Shown: one piece after another, positions 52,459-59,568 of the stretch | Layout: each line of letters opens with the position of its first letter | Numbering within the stretch: position 1 is the stretch's first letter | Assembly: GCA_035602605.1 (NCBI GenBank) | Contig: DATNLZ010000126.1 | Location: 1 to 64,000 of the forward strand | Reading direction: 5' to 3' | DNA length: 64,000 nt | Source of the DNA: DASQHY01 sp035602605 | Lineage (GTDB): Bacteria; Acidobacteriota; Terriglobia; Acidiferrales; UBA7541 | Position numbers and translations under genes: made by a program | The notes under the pieces: model-generated | What the model was told of the DNA's origin: nothing | The model's input: the letters and a program-made list of their open reading frames with translations, nothing else | Database searches by the model: none

Positions 52459-53333
52459 ACTCCGCGGCGCTCACACCGAAACCTGCGAACAGAGCGTACG
52501 AAGTACTTTTCCTTGGCGCGTTGCTCCTAGGTTTCGTTGCGGTGCTGTATGCGGGAATCTTTGCTGGTCTGTGGAAGCAGTGGTGGGATGATCCCAATCT
52601 CAGTCACGGATTTATGGTACCGCTGGTTTCTGCTTACGTGTTATGGAGCCAGCGCGATCGCCTGCGTAACGTACCAGTCCAGCCAAGCAATTTTGGTTTG
52701 GTCATTGTTCTTGGTGGGGTAACGATGCTTGTTGCCGCCACCCTTAGTGCTGATCTCTGGGTAGGCCGAATGTCCTTTCTGGTTGTACTGGCCGGCCTGG
52801 TTTTGTTCCTTGCCGGCCGCCGAATGCTTCGTGCCGTCGCCTTCCCCCTTGGATTTCTCATGTTCATGATTCCGCTGCCGGGAATTTTGTACTATCAGCT
52901 GACGTTTCCCCTGCAGTTGATCGCCTCGCGCTTTGCGACTTCAGCGCTGTCCTTTCTTCACGTGCCGATCACGCGCGCCGGCAATTTGCTCATTCTGCCG
53001 AATTGCACGCTCGAGGTTGCTGAAGCGTGCAGCGGAATACGCTCACTTTTTTCCATAGTAGCGTTGGCGGTGGCCTACGGCTATCTCTTCGAAGCTCGTC
53101 TCTGGAAACGCATCGTGCTCGCCGTGCTCATGGTTCCCGTTGCCGTGGCTTGCAACGGGTTGCGTCTGGTCGGCACAGGCCTGATTAGCTATTTTGCGGG
53201 GCCGGAATTCGCCCTTGGTTTCTTCCATACATTTTCCGGTTGGCTCATCTTTTTGATGGCGCTTGCCCTTATGATTCTGGCCAGCTGGATCCTTCAAGTG
53301 ATTGATTTCCGATGGAGTCATGCGCGATGCTGA
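52455..53333 (+). CDS. Exosortase (PEP-CTERM sorting transpeptidase)
   Basis: About 292 residues, eight predicted membrane spans. The three catalytic residues of the family are present: Cys192 in EVAEACSGIRSL, Arg237 in NGLRLVG and His258 in FFHTFSGW. Exosortases cut PEP-CTERM proteins at the membrane and presumably attach them to a polymer or lipid. Start is GTG 52455 (MNSAALTPKP). It is followed by epsI and 1 kb later by a PEP-CTERM gene, which makes the assignment firm. Type resembles exosortase A, but the subtype was not determined. Confidence 0.94.
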   Translation: MNSAALTPKPANRAYEVLFLGALLLGFVAVLYAGIFAGLWKQWWDDPNLSHGFMVPLVSAYVLWSQRDRLRNVPVQPSNFGLVIVLGGVTMLVAATLSADLWVGRMSFLVVLAGLVLFLAGRRMLRAVAFPLGFLMFMIPLPGILYYQLTFPLQLIASRFATSALSFLHVPITRAGNLLILPNCTLEVAEACSGIRSLFSIVALAVAYGYLFEARLWKRIVLAVLMVPVAVACNGLRLVGTGLISYFAGPEFALGFFHTFSGWLIFLMALALMILASWILQVIDFRWSHARC

Positions 53334-53974
53334 GAGCCATGCTTCGTGGACCGAGAGTGGCCGTCGCCATCGCCGTCCTCGCCGCTGGAACGGTACTGCT
53401 GCACTCCGCGAATCCCGTCGAGCGTGTTCCATTGCGCCGGCCATTACGGGAATTCCCCATGGTGCTTGACCAATGGCAGGGGACTGATTTCCCGTTCGAA
53501 GCGCGCTTGGTTCGTGCTGCGGGCGTCGATGACTACCTGAATCGTCGCTACACCAACCGGGCGGGACATTCCCTCGAGCTGTACATTGGCTACTATCAAA
53601 GCCAGCGCACCGCGCAAGGAATTCACTCACCCAAGAACTGCTTGCCGGGAGCCGGATGGGAGCCGATTCGTTCCAGCCAGTTGAGCATTCCTACGGGAAG
53701 CGGCCGAACGGCAACTGTGAATGAATATATTGTGGCCAAGGGACGCGAGAGAGACCTGGTAGTTTATTGGTTCCAATCTCGCGGCCGCAGCGAAGCAAGC
53801 GAATACCGCACGAAGTTGTGGCTGGTAAAGGACGCGGTCATCCGGCATCGCACCGACGGAGCGCTGGTCCGGGTGTGGGCGCCCCTGTCGGGCTCGGAAG
53901 AACGTGTGCAGGCCCGCGCGCAAGAGTTTATTCAGGTCCTGTTCAGCCACCTGAACGAGTTTGTTCCCGATTGA
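53327..53974 (+). CDS. epsI: EpsI family protein, exosortase-associated
   Basis: About 215 residues. N-terminal membrane anchor (about 10-27), then the EpsI domain with MVLDQWQGTDF, LYIGYYQSQRTAQGIHSPKNCLPG (here shown in parts: HSPKNCLPGAGWE is the conserved motif) and VVYWFQSRGR. EpsI proteins occur beside exosortases or fused to them and are needed for polymer production; their exact activity is not known. The gene overlaps the exosortase by 7 bp. ATG 53327 has GGAG at suitable distance and is preferred over ATG 53312. Confidence 0.9.
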   Translation: MLRAMLRGPRVAVAIAVLAAGTVLLHSANPVERVPLRRPLREFPMVLDQWQGTDFPFEARLVRAAGVDDYLNRRYTNRAGHSLELYIGYYQSQRTAQGIHSPKNCLPGAGWEPIRSSQLSIPTGSGRTATVNEYIVAKGRERDLVVYWFQSRGRSEASEYRTKLWLVKDAVIRHRTDGALVRVWAPLSGSEERVQARAQEFIQVLFSHLNEFVPD

Positions 53975-54237
53975 AACAGGTTTGAATTCGTTCCGCTAAT
54001 GCTTGCGTAATTCGCTTACGTTCCGTGGTGGATTTACTTGAAGACGAGGTAAGGAAATTGCTTAGAGATAGCGCGAAAGTACTGTACGAAATGAAGCGAC
54101 GAAGGGTAGAAAGGCAACCTGGAAAGACAACGCCTTCCGGTAGTGCAAACATAATGCGCTGTCGCTCCGTAGCCATTTTCTCCGCCAGTTTAAGTCTCTC
54201 GTTTGTAACAAACTATTCATTTTAGTTTCCGTCGCAA

Positions 54238-54253
54238 TGGTGCCTCAATTGCT
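54238..54253 (+). promoter_or_regulatory. Sigma-54 (-24/-12) promoter of the PEP-CTERM gene
   Basis: TGGTGCCTCAATTGCT has GG and GC exactly 12 bp apart and keeps TTGC(T) at -12 and TGG at -24 of the consensus TGGCACG-N4-TTGCW. Predicted start of transcription is near 54264, some 64 nt before the ATG at 54328. Two sigma-54 activators are coded at the head of the same locus, and PEP-CTERM genes are known to be commonly under sigma-54 control. The inner -24 bases (TGCC in place of CACG) deviate. Confidence 0.65.
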
Positions 54254-54266
54254 CCTTTTCACTATG

Positions 54267-54285
54267 CCGTAGCTCAGCCCTACGG
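54267..54285 (+). other. Stem-loop in the leader of the PEP-CTERM gene
   Basis: CCGTAG-CTCAGCC-CTACGG, a perfect 6-bp stem with a 7-nt loop, a few bases after the predicted transcription start. It may protect the 5' end of the mRNA or belong to a larger leader structure. No known riboswitch pattern was recognised. Confidence 0.45.
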
Positions 54286-54327
54286 GATTCGGAGACGGAT
54301 CACCGTTAACTGATCATGGGAGCCGAA

Positions 54328-54972
54328 ATGTATAAGCTGCGAATCATTCTAGCCATAGTTATAGTAACAGTAGTACTCGGAGTGGTCGTTATTGCGGGTA
54401 CACTCCAGCGTCACGCACGTGCGCTGAAGAGCGACGAGATCGCGGTGACCGAGTCATCGGACATGGACGCGGTTGCCAACCATCGAGCAGCTGAAGAGGC
54501 CACGCTCGAAGCACGTAACGCTCGCTTTGGGGCCCAAGTGGCAGAGTCGCCCAAGTCAGCTGCCACAGAAGACGATGCCATTGAAAGCCATGCAACAGGA
54601 TCAGCTGCAGTCACCGGCGCGAATCACAACGTAAACCGTCAGGCGAACAACGAGAATGGTCGCGAAACGGTTTTCGAGTCCGCTTCAACCCGAAACGAAG
54701 GTCAAAGAAATCGGGCTGAGGGGAACAGTAACGAGCGTGGCGGCGGATCCATTGGCGGCACGATGGGGGGCTCGTCGGGCGTCGCTGCTGGTGGTGGAGG
54801 TGTTGTGGGCGGCACCGACAATAGCGGCGGTGGAGTTTCCACTGGAAATCGGGGTGGAAATCCGAGTGCTCCTGCGCCGGTTCCTGAGCCTGGTTCGATG
54901 GCTTTGTTCGGGTCAGGGCTTGTAGTAATCGGTGGGATGCTACGTCGTCGACGCGCTGCCGCCAAGAAGTAA
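54328..54972 (+). CDS. PEP-CTERM protein, exosortase substrate
   Basis: About 214 residues. N-terminal signal sequence (IILAIVIVTVVLGVVVIAGT, possible cleavage after HARA). The middle is polar and disordered, then a Gly/Ser/Asn-rich part (about 135-180). The C-terminus is a perfect PEP-CTERM tail: VPEPGS at about 185, a hydrophobic span, then RRRR. It should be exported, cut by the exosortase and attached to the surface. Asn/Ser/Thr-rich low-complexity sequence fits a glycosylated biofilm protein. ATG 54328 has GGGAG five bases before it; ATG 54316 is the alternative. Confidence 0.9.
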   Translation: MYKLRIILAIVIVTVVLGVVVIAGTLQRHARALKSDEIAVTESSDMDAVANHRAAEEATLEARNARFGAQVAESPKSAATEDDAIESHATGSAAVTGANHNVNRQANNENGRETVFESASTRNEGQRNRAEGNSNERGGGSIGGTMGGSSGVAAGGGGVVGGTDNSGGGVSTGNRGGNPSAPAPVPEPGSMALFGSGLVVIGGMLRRRRAAAKK

Positions 54973-55005
54973 CCGCAGCAGCTAACGAGAACTTCCAAGA
55001 GCAAG

Positions 55006-55051
55006 AAATCCGCGATCGCCTGGCTAGGCTCCGCCGGGCGATCGCGGATTT
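55006..55051. terminator. Strong hairpin terminator after the PEP-CTERM gene
   Basis: AAATCCGCGATCGCC (55006-55020) and GGCGATCGCGGATTT (55037-55051) form a perfect 15-bp stem with a 16-nt GC-rich loop, 34 bp after the stop codon. The symmetric AAA/TTT ends allow action on both strands. It marks the end of the exopolysaccharide/exosortase locus. Confidence 0.8.
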
Positions 55052-55054
55052 GTG

Positions 55055-55298
55055 TCTTATCGAATTGATCAATGGAGTTGCAACAGTCAAAATGAGGGGT
55101 GATGGTGCCATAGCCCTCAGGGACTAGCTGGACTACGGCGGAAGCCTCCGATTTCCGTTCACCTTCGGCGGTTTGCTGCTTCATAAAAGTATCAAAGCTC
55201 CGCTCGATTTCTTCACCCGAAGCTATTTCTTTGCCTATCGAGAGTACCCATGCGCAACCGAAGGGATCTGTCGAGCCGAGCGGCAGGGTCTTACCCAA
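55055..55298 (-). pseudogene. Remnant of VOC/glyoxalase-family (PhnB-like) genes
   Basis: One open frame joins two pieces of VOC proteins. First comes a C-terminal end, STDPFGCAWVLSIGKEI and EIERSFDTFMKQQ, where the family has DPFGHxWxxATHxED and MxxRMxAFMxxQ. About 20 residues later comes an N-terminal beginning, VVQLVPEGYGTITPHFD, where the family has VxxVPEGYHTVTPYL. The metal-binding His of the DPFGH box is Cys. Neither piece is complete: the 5' end is lost upstream of 55298 and the 3' piece runs into the terminator hairpin. It looks like what is left of two tandem genes after deletion. Confidence 0.6.
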
Positions 55299-55474
55299 CG
55301 CGCTCCTGCCACAAGGGAGCTTCGACTGGTCGAATGGCCATGAATCCTAGGCCGGGTGAAAGAACCGGGAGCACTGCAGAGGAATGCGGGAGGAACGGGG
55401 GCCGAGCGCGGATAGAATGCGGGAGCAGTGCTACCATAGCACGGCGATGGCTCAGACATCGCGGAAACGATCGC

Positions 55475-56056
55475 ATGAGGACCATCGCCAAACACCGGGA
55501 GGTAATTTCGTCCGTGCCCTCGCAAAATCATGATCGTTTAAAAATTCTAATAAGGCACGGTGCCATCGAACGCAGGGTTAGCGCGATTGCGGCGCAAATA
55601 TCGCGCGATTTTCGCGGAGAACAGGTTCACTTGATCGGTGTACTGAAAGGCGCGGTGATCTTTCTTTCTGACCTGGTTCGATTGATTCGGTTACAAAGTT
55701 CAATGGATTTTATCGCGGTTTCGAGCTACGGGAAGGGAACGCAGACCTCTGGACAGGTGAGATTGACGAAAGATCTGGACCGAAGTATCGAGGGACTCAA
55801 TGTCATCTTGGTGGAGGACATCCTGGATACCGGTCTTACGCTGAATTATCTGTTGCGGATCCTGCAGCAGCGCAGGCCGAAAACGTTGAGGATTGCGGCG
55901 TTGCTGGATAAGCCGGAGCGGCGGATCCAGTCGGTTCATGCGGATTATGTCGGGTTCACGATTCCTAATGAATTTGTGGTTGGATATGGTCTGGATTACG
56001 CCGAGAACTACAGGAATTTGAAAGACATTTGTGTACTGTCGCTTGGGCACAAGTGA
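55475..56056 (+). CDS. hpt: Hypoxanthine phosphoribosyltransferase
   Basis: About 193 residues from ATG 55475. The PRPP-binding motif is VILVEDILDTGLTLNYLL, and the fold is supported by IGVLKGAVIFLSDLVR, SSYGKGTQTSGQVR and DYVGFTIPNEFVVGYGLDYAE, all standard HPRT sequence. It makes IMP (and GMP) from hypoxanthine (guanine) and PRPP in purine salvage. The frame is open upstream to 55250, but that part overlaps the VOC remnant and has no conserved sequence. Confidence 0.93.
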   Translation: MRTIAKHREVISSVPSQNHDRLKILIRHGAIERRVSAIAAQISRDFRGEQVHLIGVLKGAVIFLSDLVRLIRLQSSMDFIAVSSYGKGTQTSGQVRLTKDLDRSIEGLNVILVEDILDTGLTLNYLLRILQQRRPKTLRIAALLDKPERRIQSVHADYVGFTIPNEFVVGYGLDYAENYRNLKDICVLSLGHK

Positions 56057-56416
56057 GTCACCGTGGAAGGTGTGCATGGGAACACATCGGTTCGAAGAGA
56101 CATTCCTTGACTGAGCAATACTCCCCGCGAATGCTTGGTTTGCTACAGGCGCAAACTCAATACAACCTGTCATGAAAATAGGACTAAGTCTTTTGTATTC
56201 AGTGCATAATTTTTGCGTACCGCCGCATTTTCATGCCACGTGGTGCTCCGAAGGGGCATGAGGTCTGCTCTGATCTTGCCATGTGACTCGCGGTGCGAAC
56301 TGTTTCAGCGACCCCGTTGAAGCTACCAGTGATCAATCTCCCACCCACGCCAAAGTTAGCGGGAGCATTTGAAGCGCCTGTTATAATCTAGGGCTCGCTT
56401 ACTAGAGACGGACCAT
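56057..56416. other. Intergenic region between hpt and the GAF phosphatase
   Basis: About 360 bp without a convincing gene on either strand. An AT-rich stretch (TTGTATTCAGTGCATAATTT near 56196-56215) could hold a promoter. Nothing else was recognised. Confidence 0.4.
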
Positions 56417-58192
56417 ATGGACCAAGTAGAAATCAAGACGCCAATCGATGTGCCTGCCAAGAGGCCGTTTGACGTGCCTGCGGAGACCCTGGCCACGCTC
56501 GCCGAGATCGGCGAGGAGATCAATGCCTCACTCGATCTCGACGAAGTGTTGAATCGGACCGCGGCTCTGGTCAAGCGGCTGATTGATTACGAAATTTTTG
56601 GCGTGCTGCTGCTCGATGGAACTTCGGGTTTTCTCAAGCACCGCTTTTCAATTGGCTATCCCCGCGAATTGGCTGAGAGTCTGAGGATTCCGCTGGGTCA
56701 GGGAATTACCGGAAGCGCGGCGGCCAGTGGGCATGCTGTGCGAGTCAGCGACGTAAGCCAGGACCCGCGTTACATCAACGCAATCGATTCAGTGCGGTCG
56801 GAACTTGCCGTACCTCTAGCGTTACAGGGAAAATGCATCGGCGTGCTCGATATTCAGAGCCGGCATTTAGACTACTTCACGCGTGACCAGCAAAACATAC
56901 TGACGCTGCTGGCGACGCGGCTGGCCATTGCGATTGAGAATGCGCAGCTTTTTGCGAGTGCGAAGTCGCATGCTGACACGCTGCTGGTGCTGAATGAGAT
57001 AAGCCGGGAAATCAGCTCGATTCTCGATGTTGAAGAACTTTTGAGGCGGGCGGCGGAGCTTGTAAAACGTGTGATTGATTATCAAATCTTGAGCATCATG
57101 TTGTATGACGACAAGCAGCAGATGTTTCGTCATCGCCTAGACGTGAAGTACGGCCAGCGAGTTCAGGGCAAGCTGGACATGAAGGTCACCGAGGGAATTG
57201 TCGGCGCCGCGGCAACCCTGCGCCAGCCGGTGCTGGTGCCGGACGTGACCAAGGATCCGCGCTACCTGCAAGTGAATTCGGAGACGCGCTCGGAACTGGC
57301 CATTCCGATGCTGCACAAAGGGCGGGTGATCGGGGTGGTCGATCTGGAGAGCCCGCAGCTTGACTATTTTACTGACGAGCATGTGCAAACGCTTTCGATT
57401 CTTGTGGCGAATCTCGCAGTATCCCTGGAAAATGCGCGGCTCTACGAACAGGTTGCCCGCGATGAAGCGCGTATGGATCGGGATTTGCAGGCTGCTAAGC
57501 GAATTCAGGGAGCGCTGCAAAGGCCGGTACCCGCGGAAGATTATGGACTTGATGTAGCCGCAAGGATTCTGTCAGCCCGGGAAGTGTGCGGGGACCTTTA
57601 CGATTTTTTGCGATATGGACCACAGCAACTTGGAGTGGCGCTCGGTGATGTCTCGGGAAAAGGCACGGCCGCAGCGCTTTATGGCGCTGTGGGGATCGGT
57701 ATATTGCGGAGTCTGGCGCCGCATAAGCTGCAACCGTCAGAAATGTTGCGGCAAATGAACCAACTGGTTTGCGAGCGGCGCATCGAGGGTCGATTCATGA
57801 CGCTCTGCATGGCCACCTGGCAAAAGGGGCGTCGCAAGCTGCGGATCGCCAATGCCGGGCAATCGCAACCGCTGCTGTGGAAGGAAGGGCGATGCGAGAG
57901 GGTGAACTTGACGGGCTTCCCGCTCGGAATTTTCGATGACGTACGATACGACGAGTGGGGCGTGACCATGCATCGTGGCGATATTTTGGTACTTTACTCC
58001 GACGGTTTGACAGAAGCAGCGGACCCCGACGGACAACTGTTTGGCAGCCAGAGGCTGTGCAAGGCAGTAGAGGAGCACGCCTCCTATTCGGCGTCAGAGC
58101 TTGCGGACTTCTTATTGAAAGAGGTCGATTGGTTCTCACAGAGCGCTCCGCTCTCCGACGACCGCACGCTCGTGGTCCTGAAAGTCAAGTGA
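56417..58192 (+). CDS. GAF-GAF-PP2C (RsbU/SpoIIE-type) phosphatase
   Basis: About 591 residues. Two tandem GAF domains (about 35-180, 205-350; the repeated phrases LDLDEVLNRTAALVKRLIDYEIF and LDVEELLRRAAELVKRVIDYQIL show an internal duplication, each given here as one domain start), a short coiled linker and a SpoIIE-type PP2C domain (about 375-590) with SAREVCGDLYDFL, ALGDVSGKGTAAAL (DVSGKG), LYSDGLTEA and SDDRTLVVLKV. It dephosphorylates an anti-sigma antagonist or similar protein when its GAF domains bind a small ligand. No RsbV/RsbW gene is adjacent. Its stop overlaps the lysA start. Confidence 0.92.
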   Translation: MDQVEIKTPIDVPAKRPFDVPAETLATLAEIGEEINASLDLDEVLNRTAALVKRLIDYEIFGVLLLDGTSGFLKHRFSIGYPRELAESLRIPLGQGITGSAAASGHAVRVSDVSQDPRYINAIDSVRSELAVPLALQGKCIGVLDIQSRHLDYFTRDQQNILTLLATRLAIAIENAQLFASAKSHADTLLVLNEISREISSILDVEELLRRAAELVKRVIDYQILSIMLYDDKQQMFRHRLDVKYGQRVQGKLDMKVTEGIVGAAATLRQPVLVPDVTKDPRYLQVNSETRSELAIPMLHKGRVIGVVDLESPQLDYFTDEHVQTLSILVANLAVSLENARLYEQVARDEARMDRDLQAAKRIQGALQRPVPAEDYGLDVAARILSAREVCGDLYDFLRYGPQQLGVALGDVSGKGTAAALYGAVGIGILRSLAPHKLQPSEMLRQMNQLVCERRIEGRFMTLCMATWQKGRRKLRIANAGQSQPLLWKEGRCERVNLTGFPLGIFDDVRYDEWGVTMHRGDILVLYSDGLTEAADPDGQLFGSQRLCKAVEEHASYSASELADFLLKEVDWFSQSAPLSDDRTLVVLKVK

Positions 58193-59568
58193 GCACGATT
58201 CTCCTAAAAAACAACAGACCGCAGGAATTTGTGGACCCTGCAGACTACACGCCGTTTTTTCCTCGCGCGCGCCCAGGACGCGAGGCTGGGAGTGTTACGC
58301 ACCTTGCGTGTGAGCGAGTTGCACTGGAGCAGGTGGCGGAATTCGCTGGAACTCCAACGTACGTGTACAGTCGCGGCGCAATTGAGGCTGCCTACCGCGA
58401 GCTCGATGGGGCGTTGGGACGATGGCCACATACGTTGTGTTATGCGGTGAAGGCTAATTCGAATCTGGCAGTGTTGCGTGTCCTCGCGAGACTTGGTAGC
58501 GGTTTTGATGTCGTGTCGGGCGGTGAGTTGGACCGCTTGCGGCGCATTGGCGTGCAGGGTCGAAGAATCGTATTCTCGGGCGTCGGAAAAACGAAAGAGG
58601 AAATTCGAGAAGCTTTGCAATTTCCCAGCAAACGCGGAGGGACCTCTACGCGGCGGGGAATTTTATTATTCAACGTTGAATCCGAAGCGGAATACGAGGT
58701 GTTAGCGGGTGAAGCCGCACGGCATATCGCTGCAGGGGGCCGCGCGCCGTCGTTGGCAGTGCGGGTGAATCCGGATGTGCAGGCGGGGGCGCATCCGCAT
58801 ATTTCGACTGGATATCATCACCATAAGTTCGGTCTCGATTGGCGGGCAGCGCGACGACTCTATCTTGCACAGCGGCGAACGCGCTGGACGGAGTGGCGGG
58901 GGATCAGTGCGCATATTGGATCACAAATCGTGACGCTGGCGCCATTCCGCCGCGCACTTTCACGCGTGACGCAATATGTGCGGGAGCTGCAACGCGAAGG
59001 CATTCGCCTCGACTATCTCGATTTCGGCGGCGGGCTCGGCATTCGCTACACACACGAGGCGGCCCCTGCGCGTAGAGAATATGCAGGTGCGCTAACAGCA
59101 GTGGTTAAAACATTGGGATGCCATTTGTTGCTCGAGCCCGGACGAACGATTGTTGGGCCTGCCGGTGTATTGCTTACGCGCGTTCTATACACAAAAGAAA
59201 ATCGCGGCAAGACTTTCGTGATCGTCGATGCCGCTATGAACGATTTGATTCGTCCAGCGCTCTATGGAGCGGTGCACCCGATCACCAAAGTTGTGAATAC
59301 CTCAAATGCGCAGGCGACCAAGACAGTGGACGTGGTAGGGCCGGTTTGCGAAACGGGAGATTGCCTGATCCACGACTGGCCGCTCGGGGATGTCCGGCCG
59401 GGAGAGTTGTTGGCGATTTGGGGCGCCGGGGCGTATGGATTCGTGCAAGCCTCCAATTACAATGCGCGCCCTCGCGCGGCGGAAGTGCTGGTTGAAGGGA
59501 ATCGCTTCCGAGTTATTCGACGGCGTGAATCGCGTGACGATTTAGTGCACGGAGAAACGCGTGGCTAG
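58189..59568 (+). CDS. lysA: Diaminopimelate decarboxylase
   Basis: About 459 residues. Fold-type III PLP enzyme: PLP Lys in LCYAVKANSNL, GFDVVSGGEL, HIGSQI, FGGGLGI, EPGRTIVGPAG (phosphate and ring site) and the CETGD box with catalytic Cys in GPVCETGDCLI. It removes CO2 from meso-diaminopimelate to give lysine. The start GTG 58189 overlaps the phosphatase stop (GTGA), so the two are coupled. The length is a bit over the usual 420 because of an insert (EALQFPSKRGGTSTRRG) near residue 150. Confidence 0.94.
   Translation: MSTILLKNNRPQEFVDPADYTPFFPRARPGREAGSVTHLACERVALEQVAEFAGTPTYVYSRGAIEAAYRELDGALGRWPHTLCYAVKANSNLAVLRVLARLGSGFDVVSGGELDRLRRIGVQGRRIVFSGVGKTKEEIREALQFPSKRGGTSTRRGILLFNVESEAEYEVLAGEAARHIAAGGRAPSLAVRVNPDVQAGAHPHISTGYHHHKFGLDWRAARRLYLAQRRTRWTEWRGISAHIGSQIVTLAPFRRALSRVTQYVRELQREGIRLDYLDFGGGLGIRYTHEAAPARREYAGALTAVVKTLGCHLLLEPGRTIVGPAGVLLTRVLYTKENRGKTFVIVDAAMNDLIRPALYGAVHPITKVVNTSNAQATKTVDVVGPVCETGDCLIHDWPLGDVRPGELLAIWGAGAYGFVQASNYNARPRAAEVLVEGNRFRVIRRRESRDDLVHGETRG

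Larger units (their letters stand above)
53975..54327. other. Intergenic region before the PEP-CTERM gene
   Basis: About 350 bp. The downstream part holds a sigma-54-type promoter (54238-54253) and a leader hairpin (54267-54285). The upstream part has a short open frame (54025-54225, MVDLLEDEVRKLLRDSAKVL) that is purine-rich at first but ends in non-coding-looking sequence; I do not count it as a gene. The repeated phrases AATTCG and CGTTCCG at 53990-54030 form an imperfect direct repeat. Confidence 0.5.

Noticed and set aside
53990..54030. Short AATTCG/CGTTCCG repeats as a CRISPR or mobile-element end
   Set aside because: Only two imperfect copies without regular spacers or terminal inverted repeats.
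54025..54225. A small gene (MVDLLEDEVRKLLRDS...) before the PEP-CTERM gene
   Set aside because: The first 40 residues look plausible, but there is no ribosome site, the second half is non-coding in character, and the region runs up to the sigma-54 promoter.
54261..54330. A cyclic-di-GMP (GEMM) riboswitch in the PEP-CTERM leader
   Set aside because: The conserved GEMM core phrases are absent; only a simple 6-bp hairpin is visible.
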